Positions 18,767 to 27,395 of a stretch of 64,000 nt of DNA are shown here, one piece after another. The notes beneath the pieces were generated by a model, which saw only the letters and a program-made list of their open reading frames with translations, was not told the DNA's origin and searched no databases. The DNA comes from Balneolaceae bacterium (GTDB lineage: Bacteria > Bacteroidota > Rhodothermia > Balneolales > Balneolaceae): the NCBI GenBank assembly GCA_017640665.1, contig JAEPQE010000002.1, positions 558,001-622,000 of the forward strand, written 5' to 3'. The position numbers and the translations under genes were made by a program. Within the stretch, counting starts at the first letter, position 1. Every line of letters starts with the position of its first letter.

Positions 18767-19756
18767 TCAGTCTGTGGAGGACCGATGAATTAACTCTGGC
18801 GAATAGATTGTTTGGGAAATAGCTTTCTCTTGATTTCTCATGCGTTCAACTAAACTTTGAGTCGCATAAAACCCCATATCTCGCATAGGCTGCCTGATAG
18901 TAGACAAGCCAATATATTCTGAAAGTTCGATGTCGTCATATCCAATAATTGGCATATGTTTTCCGATATCTTTCATTGCCTTTAGGGCGCCAACGGCTTG
19001 AATATCTGAAGCACAAAAACAGGCATCGGGAATTTCTTCCATATTTAACATCTTAATCATTCCTTCATAACCACCTCTCTCTGTAAAACCGTCTCTATAT
19101 TGAGACTCTCCGGAAATAATCAAGGATTCACAAAAAGGGATTCCCTTTTCGGCCAAGGCTTTTTTGTACCCAATTAAGCGGTCGCGAATAGGTTTTGAGG
19201 ATTTTAATGCAGCAAGCATTGCCACTCTTCGAAATCCTTTGTCGAGTAAACTTTTCGTAGCCGTGTACGCACCCTGAATATTGTCCACACTCACGGAATC
19301 AAAACCTTCATAGTGCTCATCAACGAGTGTAATCGGGACATCATATCGTTTAAGCTGTTTCCATTGTTCTTCTTTAAGATGAATAGAGATGAAAAGATAT
19401 CCTTGTGCCCAACGACGCTTTATAACATGCTCTACTTGCCCAAAGAGATTATCGTCAGCTGTTACATTAAAAATACTAAGTTCATAACCCAGTTGTTGTA
19501 GCTTATCCTGAACGCCTCCAAGTACTTCCATAAAAAAGTAGTTCGAGATTACAGGTACAACAACCATAATAGTATTACTTTTTTTGCTTGCAAGACCTTG
19601 AGCGTACGCTTGTGGATGGTAGCCTACTGCTTCAGCTACATCCAATACTTTCTTACGGGTACGATCAGAAACACTATTGCTTTGATTAAATACCCTTGAC
19701 ACGGTAGCAATACTTACCCCCGCCTGCTTTGCTATGTCGTAAATAGTAGAAGCCAC
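18767..19756 (-). CDS. LacI-family transcriptional regulator of the amylolytic locus
   Basis: 329 aa. The N-terminal helix-turn-helix and hinge are typical: TIYDIAKQAGVSIATVSRVF at 4-23, then KSNTIMVVVP as the start of the periplasmic-binding-type effector domain. The conserved VSRVF recognition-helix region fits the LacI/CcpA group that binds palindromes with a central CG. A matching operator is found at 32142-32157, ahead of the first gene. The gene lies inside the operon it probably controls, giving autoregulation; a hairpin at 19780-19805 separates it from the preceding gene and may tune its level. Malto-oligosaccharide as inducer is inference from the neighbours. Confidence 0.93.
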   Translation of the reverse strand: MASTIYDIAKQAGVSIATVSRVFNQSNSVSDRTRKKVLDVAEAVGYHPQAYAQGLASKKSNTIMVVVPVISNYFFMEVLGGVQDKLQQLGYELSIFNVTADDNLFGQVEHVIKRRWAQGYLFISIHLKEEQWKQLKRYDVPITLVDEHYEGFDSVSVDNIQGAYTATKSLLDKGFRRVAMLAALKSSKPIRDRLIGYKKALAEKGIPFCESLIISGESQYRDGFTERGGYEGMIKMLNMEEIPDACFCASDIQAVGALKAMKDIGKHMPIIGYDDIELSEYIGLSTIRQPMRDMGFYATQSLVERMRNQEKAISQTIYSPELIHRSSTD

Positions 19757-19779
19757 TGGCTAATTGTTTTTTTTAAATA

Positions 19780-19805
19780 CGCAGGTACCGATCAAGGTAC
19801 CTGCG
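19780..19805 (-). other. Intercistronic hairpin before lacI
   Basis: CGCAGGTACC and GGTACCTGCG form a perfect 10-bp stem around the 6-nt loop GATCAA. It lies 23-48 bases after the stop codon of the upstream gene. No T-tract follows on the minus strand (the next bases are A-rich), so it looks more like an mRNA 3'-end stabiliser or partial attenuator than an intrinsic terminator. It would separate high expression of the exported proteins from lower expression of the regulator and enzymes. Confidence 0.6.
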
Positions 19806-19827
19806 AGAAAAGAATTATTAAGTAATC

Positions 19828-22527
19828 TTATTTAATAAGAGTCATTCTCTTATTGCTTACAAAACTACCTGCTTCAAGTCGGTAAATGTAGATACCTGAA
19901 GCAAGAGAGCTTGCATCAAAAGAAACTGAATGAACTCCCTGAGTCATCGTTTTACCACTAATTAGAGTGGCAACCTTTTGACCTAACATATTATATACAG
20001 CAAGGTTTACATCAGCAGCATTCGGAAGCGTGAAACTGATATTTGTTGCCGGGTTGAATGGGTTAGGATAGTTTTGATCCAGTTTATACGCATTCACTTG
20101 CTCTTCAGTCTCATTAGAAGTAGAAATCATTGTATAATCTGGGGGTAAATCCCAAGGAAGATTATCTGCTTTCCAGGTTAACTGAGGCATAGTAAAGGTA
20201 GAAGGCCATGAAACATCCGGCAAATCATCTAAATCATCACCATCTTCTACAACAATAGGTTGTACATATTGATAATGTCTTCTTCCGGCAGCAAATCCAC
20301 CACCATTTGCGAATAATGAACCTGTTTCTGAAGTAGGCTCTCCATAGGCAATTCTAAATCCAATATGGTTCAGCGTTGGCAACATAAGCTCAAGTTCCAA
20401 CTCGTAAACCATATCTTCATCATCATCTGTAAAGCGTAAACGCTCTCTTTCTTCAGCACTAGCAGTGATAAAGTTTTCTCCGTTATCTCCTGGAACAGTT
20501 ATATCATTCGTTAGCGCGAAGAATGGTGTGTCAACAAATAAGAAAACGGAATCAGATTCTGGCTTAAATGGCTGTGCAATGTTTTCTACAGCCGGCGCCA
20601 TGTCTACACTAAATGTAACAGTGATTGAACCACCATCTACATTTGCTGATGTCATAAGTGCCTGAAAAGGAACGCCATTATAAGATTCCTTTCTTAATTC
20701 CTGAGATTCATTGTCAGTGATTATAAAACTTCTATCAGCTCCACCTGTCACACCAGGTTCTTCCCACCCCGATCCATCGTGGGTAATGCCTGGTAGATAA
20801 AGGTCGCTTTCTTCGTTATCGCGCTCTTCACTCCATTTGATATAGTATTTATAAAGCACTTCAGCATCAACAGTAGATGTGAATGGGAGATTTAGTTTTT
20901 CATAGTTACCTGAAACATCACTGAAAGTCATTTGATCCTTTGAATTATTCCAGCTATTGAAAGTTCCGGTAACAAATACGGTATCAAAAGTAGCATTGAA
21001 ATAGCCTAGACCTTCAAGAATACCAACACTAACTTCAAAATTTAGCGCTGTATTAATAACAACTGCGTCTGTTGGAGGGGTACCAGAGAAGTACTTCCAG
21101 AATACTGTAGTATCCTGATCAGGGATAGCAGTGAACTCATCCGGAGTTGATTCCCAGGTAACTGCACCATCTGCAGCTTCGAGTACAAACTTGTAGCCAA
21201 CTTCACCTTCGATGTTAGCAACAGAGTCTTTATGCATTTTAGCAGAACCACCATAGAAGTAGTTATCTCCCTGTACAGAGGTTTGATCTAAGAAAAATGC
21301 GGTTGAACTCCAGTCACCAGGATTATCGAAGAAAGCAGGGTTACCACGTACACCAACTTTTCCTGTTTCCGGATCAAAGTCTCCTACCTGAACCTGTCCA
21401 CCAACATTAACTCGGAAGTAAACAGTTACACTATCTTCGTGTGAGTCAAAAGGCGCTTCTCGGGTTTCGTACCATTGAAGTGGTGCAGTAGAATCAGAAT
21501 TGGCATTCCAAGGAAGTTCGAAGTTGTTATTACCTCCACTTTCCCAGCCTTGCTCGCCACCATTAGTAAGCGGAGTATTTGCATCAGTACCAGCCCAGAA
21601 TTTGTAGTTAATTCCATCACCAGCAGCCATATCAAAAGATAACGTCCAGTAATCTCCACCTTGGTTCTCAGCAACTAAATCTGTGCTGCTATTCCAGTCA
21701 ATAGTTTGACCTAAGTATGGATTTGTTGACCCACCAGTAGGACTGTATACACCACCGAATACACCAATGTAATGATCTTCCATTAATGTATCTGGCATAG
21801 TAGCTGTGTTAACATTGAAAGTAACTTGTACAATATTCGCAACATCAGTAGAATCGAAAGGTAAAATTTGAACATCGCTGTTAAATCTTCCAAGAACTCC
21901 CAAAAGATTGAATCGCTCGGTTGGAGCCGGGGCGCCATCAAAGTATGATTCATCACGATCTATTCTAAGTACAAATGCACTATCACCTGATACTACATCA
22001 ACATTTACACCTGAACTTACCTGAGCATCTTCAGGCCAGGTTTCTCCATCAGCAAGACTTACGTCTGCCAATTTTACAATCATTCCCTGATATTTTGAAT
22101 CTGTAGAAAGATCTTCCTGAGTAATCCAAATTGGTGCCGGACGTGTGTTTCCTGCTCCAAGGATATCAATTCCATCTGGTGCAATTTGTACAGTACCACT
22201 GAATTCAGTAATAGATCCGGTAATACTTAGAGTATCGCCAGGAGTCCATCCCTTAAATGCAGAGCTGTCCTGATTATTAGCACCTCCAACGTCATTATAA
22301 AATACGTTAATACCTGCAGTCGAATCCTGTACATAGAACTGACCGTCATTAAAACCATAATCAGGCGTAGTCATAATTACCTCAATGGTAACAGTAGTAT
22401 CCACGCCCGCTAATGTTCTGGCATCGCGTACTTTGGTTACTTGAGACCATGCAGTAGTTGCCAACACGAAAGTCAGCACTAAACATGACATCAAGATTTT
22501 TGTAGCTTTGTTCATATAGAACCCCAT
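19828..22527 (-). CDS. T9SS-sorted surface glycan-binding protein (putative SusE/F analogue)
   Basis: 899 aa. Signal peptide; translation may begin at the internal Met5 (MNKATKIL). Residues about 30-230 form an OB-fold-like region (DGQFYVQDSTAGINVFY, YQGMIVKLADV) similar to lipoprotein nucleic-acid/sugar-binding OB domains of Bacteroidota. Several E-set/CBM-like units follow, including FVTGTFNSWNNSKDQMTF near 530, which has the GxFNxW pattern of starch-binding CBM48 modules. The C-terminus is a T9SS type A domain with YPNPFNPATNISF. No catalytic motif was found. By position next to the TonB receptor and amylases it probably binds starch at the surface, doing the work of SusE/SusF. Function is inference. 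Confidence 0.75.
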   Translation of the reverse strand: MGFYMNKATKILMSCLVLTFVLATTAWSQVTKVRDARTLAGVDTTVTIEVIMTTPDYGFNDGQFYVQDSTAGINVFYNDVGGANNQDSSAFKGWTPGDTLSITGSITEFSGTVQIAPDGIDILGAGNTRPAPIWITQEDLSTDSKYQGMIVKLADVSLADGETWPEDAQVSSGVNVDVVSGDSAFVLRIDRDESYFDGAPAPTERFNLLGVLGRFNSDVQILPFDSTDVANIVQVTFNVNTATMPDTLMEDHYIGVFGGVYSPTGGSTNPYLGQTIDWNSSTDLVAENQGGDYWTLSFDMAAGDGINYKFWAGTDANTPLTNGGEQGWESGGNNNFELPWNANSDSTAPLQWYETREAPFDSHEDSVTVYFRVNVGGQVQVGDFDPETGKVGVRGNPAFFDNPGDWSSTAFFLDQTSVQGDNYFYGGSAKMHKDSVANIEGEVGYKFVLEAADGAVTWESTPDEFTAIPDQDTTVFWKYFSGTPPTDAVVINTALNFEVSVGILEGLGYFNATFDTVFVTGTFNSWNNSKDQMTFSDVSGNYEKLNLPFTSTVDAEVLYKYYIKWSEERDNEESDLYLPGITHDGSGWEEPGVTGGADRSFIITDNESQELRKESYNGVPFQALMTSANVDGGSITVTFSVDMAPAVENIAQPFKPESDSVFLFVDTPFFALTNDITVPGDNGENFITASAEERERLRFTDDDEDMVYELELELMLPTLNHIGFRIAYGEPTSETGSLFANGGGFAAGRRHYQYVQPIVVEDGDDLDDLPDVSWPSTFTMPQLTWKADNLPWDLPPDYTMISTSNETEEQVNAYKLDQNYPNPFNPATNISFTLPNAADVNLAVYNMLGQKVATLISGKTMTQGVHSVSFDASSLASGIYIYRLEAGSFVSNKRMTLIK

Positions 22528-22548
22528 AGTTTTGGGTTAGTGTTTAAG

Positions 22549-23574
22549 TTAAAAGTAAATTTGAATGCTCAATTTGTTAACATCTCCCAGGTATTTATAC
22601 CCATGATATGTATAATTGAACCCTATTTTTAATGCATCACTGATTTGGTATTTCACTCCAAGTCCTGCATTAAATTTCTCGATTGAGTCTTCCTGTCCAA
22701 TGTAAGGAACACCGGCACGAATTTGAATTTGTTCGTTTAATAATCCTACTTCTCCACCTATACTAATGCTTTGAACATTATTAGTAGGATTATTCCCATC
22801 CACAGATAGAGTTGCCCGTACATTTTCTGACTCAACTGCATCCCAGGCTAATCCAACTTTAAGCATTAGCGGTAAATCGAATGCATCTGTTGCCAGATTC
22901 GCATCCGGCTCATAGTTTCCTTCGTTTGATCTGTCGGGGTCAGAACTAATAATTAAGTCATTACCCTGCATCTGTAATTTGGACCCAAAATTAGTAACAC
23001 TTACTCCAAATCTAACTCCATAAAATGGAGTGTCATACATAGTCCCAATATCAAAAGCTACTGTCGAGGCTGAACTTTTAGCAATTGTCTCATACACTAC
23101 TTTTGCTGTACCTCCTATAGTAAATTGAGGAATTAGATATTGAGCATAGGAAATTCCAAACGTGATGGAGTAGGCGTCAAAAGTTCTACCTGTTAAACCT
23201 TGAGCTTCGGCAGTGGTTTCTTCAAACTCTCCATAGTTTAGTGCTAATACATGTACACCCGCCACTCCTTTTTTAGTTGGTACGGCGACACCCATATATG
23301 TGTGTGTAATATCCAGATACCAATCAGTTACTTCTACAAGTAACTCGTTTTGTTCGAGATCAGCCAATCCCGCAGGATTCAAAATCATAGCAGAGGGATC
23401 ATTTACTGTGGCTGCATAGGCACTCATAGCAGAGGAACGCGCTCCTACGGGGATTCGAAGAAACTCCGCCGCTGTAGTTCCAACCTTAGATAACTGTGCT
23501 TCTGCTCTCTCTGTACTGAATACTATTCCGATAACTAAAAGAGATAATATTATTTTCTTCATATTCTTAATCAT
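22549..23574 (-). CDS. PorV/PorQ-family outer-membrane protein
   Basis: 341 aa. Signal peptide, then AAEFLRIPVGARSSAMSAYAATVNDPSAMILNPAGL, written here in part: GARSSAMSAYAATVND is the conserved N-terminal hatch region of PorV/PorQ (FadL-like) barrels. The rest alternates polar and hydrophobic residues as in a beta-barrel and ends with an aromatic residue (IQIYF). PorV proteins carry T9SS cargo to the outer membrane. Here the gene overlaps the 1273-aa protein gene by 4 bp (ATGA), which suggests that this copy is dedicated to that partner or to the T9SS cargo of the locus. Confidence 0.82.
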   Translation of the reverse strand: MIKNMKKIILSLLVIGIVFSTERAEAQLSKVGTTAAEFLRIPVGARSSAMSAYAATVNDPSAMILNPAGLADLEQNELLVEVTDWYLDITHTYMGVAVPTKKGVAGVHVLALNYGEFEETTAEAQGLTGRTFDAYSITFGISYAQYLIPQFTIGGTAKVVYETIAKSSASTVAFDIGTMYDTPFYGVRFGVSVTNFGSKLQMQGNDLIISSDPDRSNEGNYEPDANLATDAFDLPLMLKVGLAWDAVESENVRATLSVDGNNPTNNVQSISIGGEVGLLNEQIQIRAGVPYIGQEDSIEKFNAGLGVKYQISDALKIGFNYTYHGYKYLGDVNKLSIQIYF

Positions 23575-26500
23575 TTGATCACTGCAAATTTGCCAACTTT
23601 CTCACCAATTCCGGGCGCTTCTATATGGTAGAGGTAAATACCATAGGATATCTCCAGATTATCCTTTGTAAGCATATTCCAGATATATGAACCTCCGTAC
23701 TCACTGGTTAAATCGTTAGGCTGAATATCAATTTCTCTAACAAGTACACCCGATACAGTAAATATCCTTAATGTGGACGGTGCAGGTATTCCTGTAAAAT
23801 GTAGTTCCCGATTCTGTTGAAGGTTTGTATTTGTTGTAGCACCCTCAAAGATATTTGAAACTTTATACGGGTTTGGAATAACAAGAATATCATCCAGCTC
23901 CGACCTGGCTGTATCAGCATCTATTCTTGGAATGTTATTTTCATCAAACATAAATACAAACCGATCATTTTCGGTAAATGGTTTGTTTGTAAAAATCTGA
24001 AGGGTATCTCCTGATTGAGGATGAGACGATACTAGTGCTCCATCCACATTTTGAGCTGAAAAACTTACTCTGAATGTAGTTGTATCTTCTACACCTCTGT
24101 AATCCTCAATGAAATAGATTATATCCGAACATCTTCCACTAAATCCGGAAACAGCTGAAAGCTGTCCTGGTGCAGGATTCTCGTAATTATCTGGAGGAAA
24201 GAATGTTGGATTACATCTCTGTTGTGCAGAGGAAGGATTATTTAAATCAAAGAAAGCATATTTAATCTCGTTCCCTTCTAATGTATTAAATACTTTAAAA
24301 TTAGTTTCAACAGATGGCAATACCTGGAAAGAACCCGGAGATACTTCAATTTCTTTCTCGGTGGATTGCCCAAAACCTACATTATCACCTATGACAATAT
24401 CATAATCGGCAACTTTTGGAGCACTCTGTGTCACAAATACAAACTGATGTGGTGTTAACTCATGGTCGAATTTCCAACCTGACAAGGTTTCATTCAATCC
24501 AAACTCATTCACATTATTTAAAGTAATGGTAAATCCTTCTGTGTTTGGATTATTCTCGCCGTTAAAGTTAGAAGACCTTGAAATAAGTGTATCAAGTACC
24601 CCTCCGGTCACATTTCGAAGCGTAAAACTTTGAGTTTTAATAGTATCAGGATCAGCTCCGCCACTTACTAATGTATCCTCAAAAACAACATCATAAATAT
24701 TTTCCGGCTTTAACACTGATGGATCTAAAATCTCCACTTGAACGGTTCCTCCCGGAGCTCCCGAAGCGAGGCTTGCCATAGGATTTTCGGGACTAATGTA
24801 GCCCGCAATATCTTTCGATGGTCGTACTTCTATGACATTCTGTCCAAAGGTTACTGTACCATCAGGGTTTAGTGAGATTTGAACCGGAGATTCGGAAGGA
24901 CTAATACCTCCGGCTTCGAACCCTCTATCGTAAGCGGTTACCGCGTAGTAATATTTCCGCCCATTTATTACGTCTGTATCTTCAAAAAATCTCTTTAATC
25001 CGGTATCATTACCTAAGTTAAACTGAGTTCCATTGGTTGCAACAGGATGGAAGCCTGATATACCATTATCTTTATCTATAATTGCTATTGGGCGCAAGTA
25101 TAATGGGGAACCTGTAGCATCAGTAATGTCGAAAATATCCTGAAATGAAACATCTGTAGTTCTATAAATTTTATATCCTTCAAAATCGAAGCCATCTCCA
25201 GTTTGAAGATTGATATATCGGTCGAATGATTCTTCGGAACTCGCATCCCAATACAATGTAACTTTTCCATTGGATGGTACTGCTGATAAAATTGGAGGCG
25301 TTGGCGCAACTGCAAATTGATAATCTGCCTCATAAGCTGTAGTAGCATCGTCTAATCTTTCATTTATTTTTTGCCGGTCTGCAGTAGGAGTACCATTTTC
25401 CTGAGCGGCAGTGATAGCAACTGCAAATCGCTCAGATGCTCCTTTTGCAAGAGGGAACAGTCCGGATGAGACAAAAATGTCTGAATCGGTTCCTACTTCT
25501 TCTACAAAAGTTCCCGGAATAAGGTAGGTTAGCCAGATGTTGGCATCCTGATCTACTTGAAGTGCCCCCGCATCAAAAATCCGAACTCTGGAAACCCCTA
25601 TCAAATCGGTCTCACTTACATCAGTTTTATCTATACTGGATTCTCCCGGGAAAGAAGTTCCTGCCCCTGAAGTAGGGAATCCATCATTCTGTCCCTGACT
25701 CGGAGTTTCCGGATCACCTTCGATTCCCACATCATCAATAAGCACATTCCAGTCATCATCGTTATCAAAAAAGTCATCTCTTGCTTCGTCGATCATGGGA
25801 GCACTTGTAAAGTGATTCTTAAAGCGTCCGTTATGAGCTACGTTTACGAGTTCTTCGAACGAAGGATCGTTATTCATCCTATCTCTGATTTCCTGATTCG
25901 ATACAATAAGCCCACTTTGTAATGTATCACCGGGCTCAAAATTCAAATAATTGATAAAACGTACCGAAAGAACTTGTGCCACTCCATTTATAAAGGTGGA
26001 TTTTGTTAAATGATTAGGTTGGTTTTCGTCAATTAAGCCATCAAAGTCATTATCAATCCCATCAATATGAATACCAAAATCTTCATCTGTTTGTGGCAGT
26101 ATATCTTCAAAAGCGGAAAAACTTGCTGCGCCTTCAAAATCATAAGTAACTCCCTGGCTAATAAAGGGGCTACCGTCGTACGTAGCAATTATGCGACTAT
26201 TGTCATTCTGAATTAATACAATTTTATCACCCTGATTAATGGTCCTTTCTTCGAAATCTTCTGCAACAAAAGGTTTAATTACAGTATCTCTTAAAGTTTC
26301 ATAAGCATAGAATCCTCCACCATTAGAGGTAAGGGGGGTAAATAAGTCCTTGTTATCTACTTCATATCTTGCCTGGCGAATTGGCTCAGCTGGAACTGGC
26401 AGAGGGTTGTAGGTATCACTATCTCCATCATTATCAATCCCATCTATTGCGTTTCCTGGCGTTTCAAGGAATTTAAGCCCCATCTCTCCAATAAGTCCTC

Positions 26501-27392
26501 CATCAAATGCACTTCCACCACTTTGTCTGTCGGTGTCTGTTAAATATGCAATCGAACGAATGTTATCGAAAACAGGCTCATCGGTTGGCCCTCCGCCACC
26601 AACGAAATCGGCAATCCATAATCCAAAAGCCATTCTTGGATAATCATAGCTACCATCATTAGTAATTTCGAATAAGTTAAAATGAGTTGCATTAACTAAT
26701 GTTTGAGACCAGGCAAGAATTCTTGTATCCAGGATTATTCCTAATCCTCCTCGTGAAGGGTCTGTCTCATCCGGTTGAAAACGACTTACGTACCTTATAT
26801 AGGTATCGTCTCCGGCTTTGTAATAAAACTCTACATCAGCATTAAATTGATCTCTCCCAAAAAAACCATTCCATGAACCAGCCCATCCATCTCCTCCATT
26901 CTCAAATTTATCGGGCCAAGTATCAGGCCAAGTGTTTCCGAGTGGTGATGTGGGACCCCTGTCGCTCCTTGCCATTTCATCAGAATCGTCTCGTACATAA
27001 CCAACAATTGGATTTAAAGACCAATTAGTTCTTCCATCTCTGCTCGTTTTATAAGAAGCTACATCAACGATTGGAAAAACATCGTCTTCGGGTGTACTGT
27101 TGTCAGGAACTTCGGTACCAAACATTACACTCATAAAGTACATGTATTCCCGATTCGTATTTCTTGGGTACTCAAAAATAAGTTCATCTAAACTACTACT
27201 ATTTCTTCGTCCTGCATGACCGGTATTATGATATGTTGCTCTAAGTAAGTTCCCGTCCATTGTTGAGGTCTTTCTTCTTTCGAAAGAAGATCTTTCCTCG
27301 CTAGGTTCATGCTCCTGGGATTGAACAGGGAATGCGCCTAAAAGAATAATGAAAAAACAGGCTAGTAAGGTTTTCATGTATTGATTATTCAT
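23571..27392 (-). CDS. Large exported protein with calcium-type Asp repeats, FN3-like domain and C-terminal sorting domain
   Basis: 1273 aa; not assignable to a named function. Signal peptide ends at VQSQ (about 26); translation may start at Met6. Three Asp-rich loops resemble thrombospondin type-3/calcium sites: IDGIDNDGDSD (316-326), IDGIDNDFDGLIDE (443-456) and DNDDDWNVLIDD (543-554). A fibronectin-III-like unit begins at about 699 (PPILSAVPSNGKVTLYWD). The C-terminal 90 residues (VIPNPYKVSN, then LRIFTVSGVLVREID and GIYLYHIEA) form a T9SS-like sorting sandwich. Located between the TonB receptor and the PorV-like gene, exactly where a SusD would be expected, it may be the receptor's surface partner. 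That role is inference. Confidence 0.7.
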   Translation of the reverse strand: MNNQYMKTLLACFFIILLGAFPVQSQEHEPSEERSSFERRKTSTMDGNLLRATYHNTGHAGRRNSSSLDELIFEYPRNTNREYMYFMSVMFGTEVPDNSTPEDDVFPIVDVASYKTSRDGRTNWSLNPIVGYVRDDSDEMARSDRGPTSPLGNTWPDTWPDKFENGGDGWAGSWNGFFGRDQFNADVEFYYKAGDDTYIRYVSRFQPDETDPSRGGLGIILDTRILAWSQTLVNATHFNLFEITNDGSYDYPRMAFGLWIADFVGGGGPTDEPVFDNIRSIAYLTDTDRQSGGSAFDGGLIGEMGLKFLETPGNAIDGIDNDGDSDTYNPLPVPAEPIRQARYEVDNKDLFTPLTSNGGGFYAYETLRDTVIKPFVAEDFEERTINQGDKIVLIQNDNSRIIATYDGSPFISQGVTYDFEGAASFSAFEDILPQTDEDFGIHIDGIDNDFDGLIDENQPNHLTKSTFINGVAQVLSVRFINYLNFEPGDTLQSGLIVSNQEIRDRMNNDPSFEELVNVAHNGRFKNHFTSAPMIDEARDDFFDNDDDWNVLIDDVGIEGDPETPSQGQNDGFPTSGAGTSFPGESSIDKTDVSETDLIGVSRVRIFDAGALQVDQDANIWLTYLIPGTFVEEVGTDSDIFVSSGLFPLAKGASERFAVAITAAQENGTPTADRQKINERLDDATTAYEADYQFAVAPTPPILSAVPSNGKVTLYWDASSEESFDRYINLQTGDGFDFEGYKIYRTTDVSFQDIFDITDATGSPLYLRPIAIIDKDNGISGFHPVATNGTQFNLGNDTGLKRFFEDTDVINGRKYYYAVTAYDRGFEAGGISPSESPVQISLNPDGTVTFGQNVIEVRPSKDIAGYISPENPMASLASGAPGGTVQVEILDPSVLKPENIYDVVFEDTLVSGGADPDTIKTQSFTLRNVTGGVLDTLISRSSNFNGENNPNTEGFTITLNNVNEFGLNETLSGWKFDHELTPHQFVFVTQSAPKVADYDIVIGDNVGFGQSTEKEIEVSPGSFQVLPSVETNFKVFNTLEGNEIKYAFFDLNNPSSAQQRCNPTFFPPDNYENPAPGQLSAVSGFSGRCSDIIYFIEDYRGVEDTTTFRVSFSAQNVDGALVSSHPQSGDTLQIFTNKPFTENDRFVFMFDENNIPRIDADTARSELDDILVIPNPYKVSNIFEGATTNTNLQQNRELHFTGIPAPSTLRIFTVSGVLVREIDIQPNDLTSEYGGSYIWNMLTKDNLEISYGIYLYHIEAPGIGEKVGKFAVIK

Positions 27393-27395
27393 AGC

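Noticed and set aside
19780-19805. Intrinsic terminator ending the operon before lacI
   Set aside because: The stem is strong but followed on the transcribed strand by A-rich, not T-rich, sequence; kept as a hairpin of other role.
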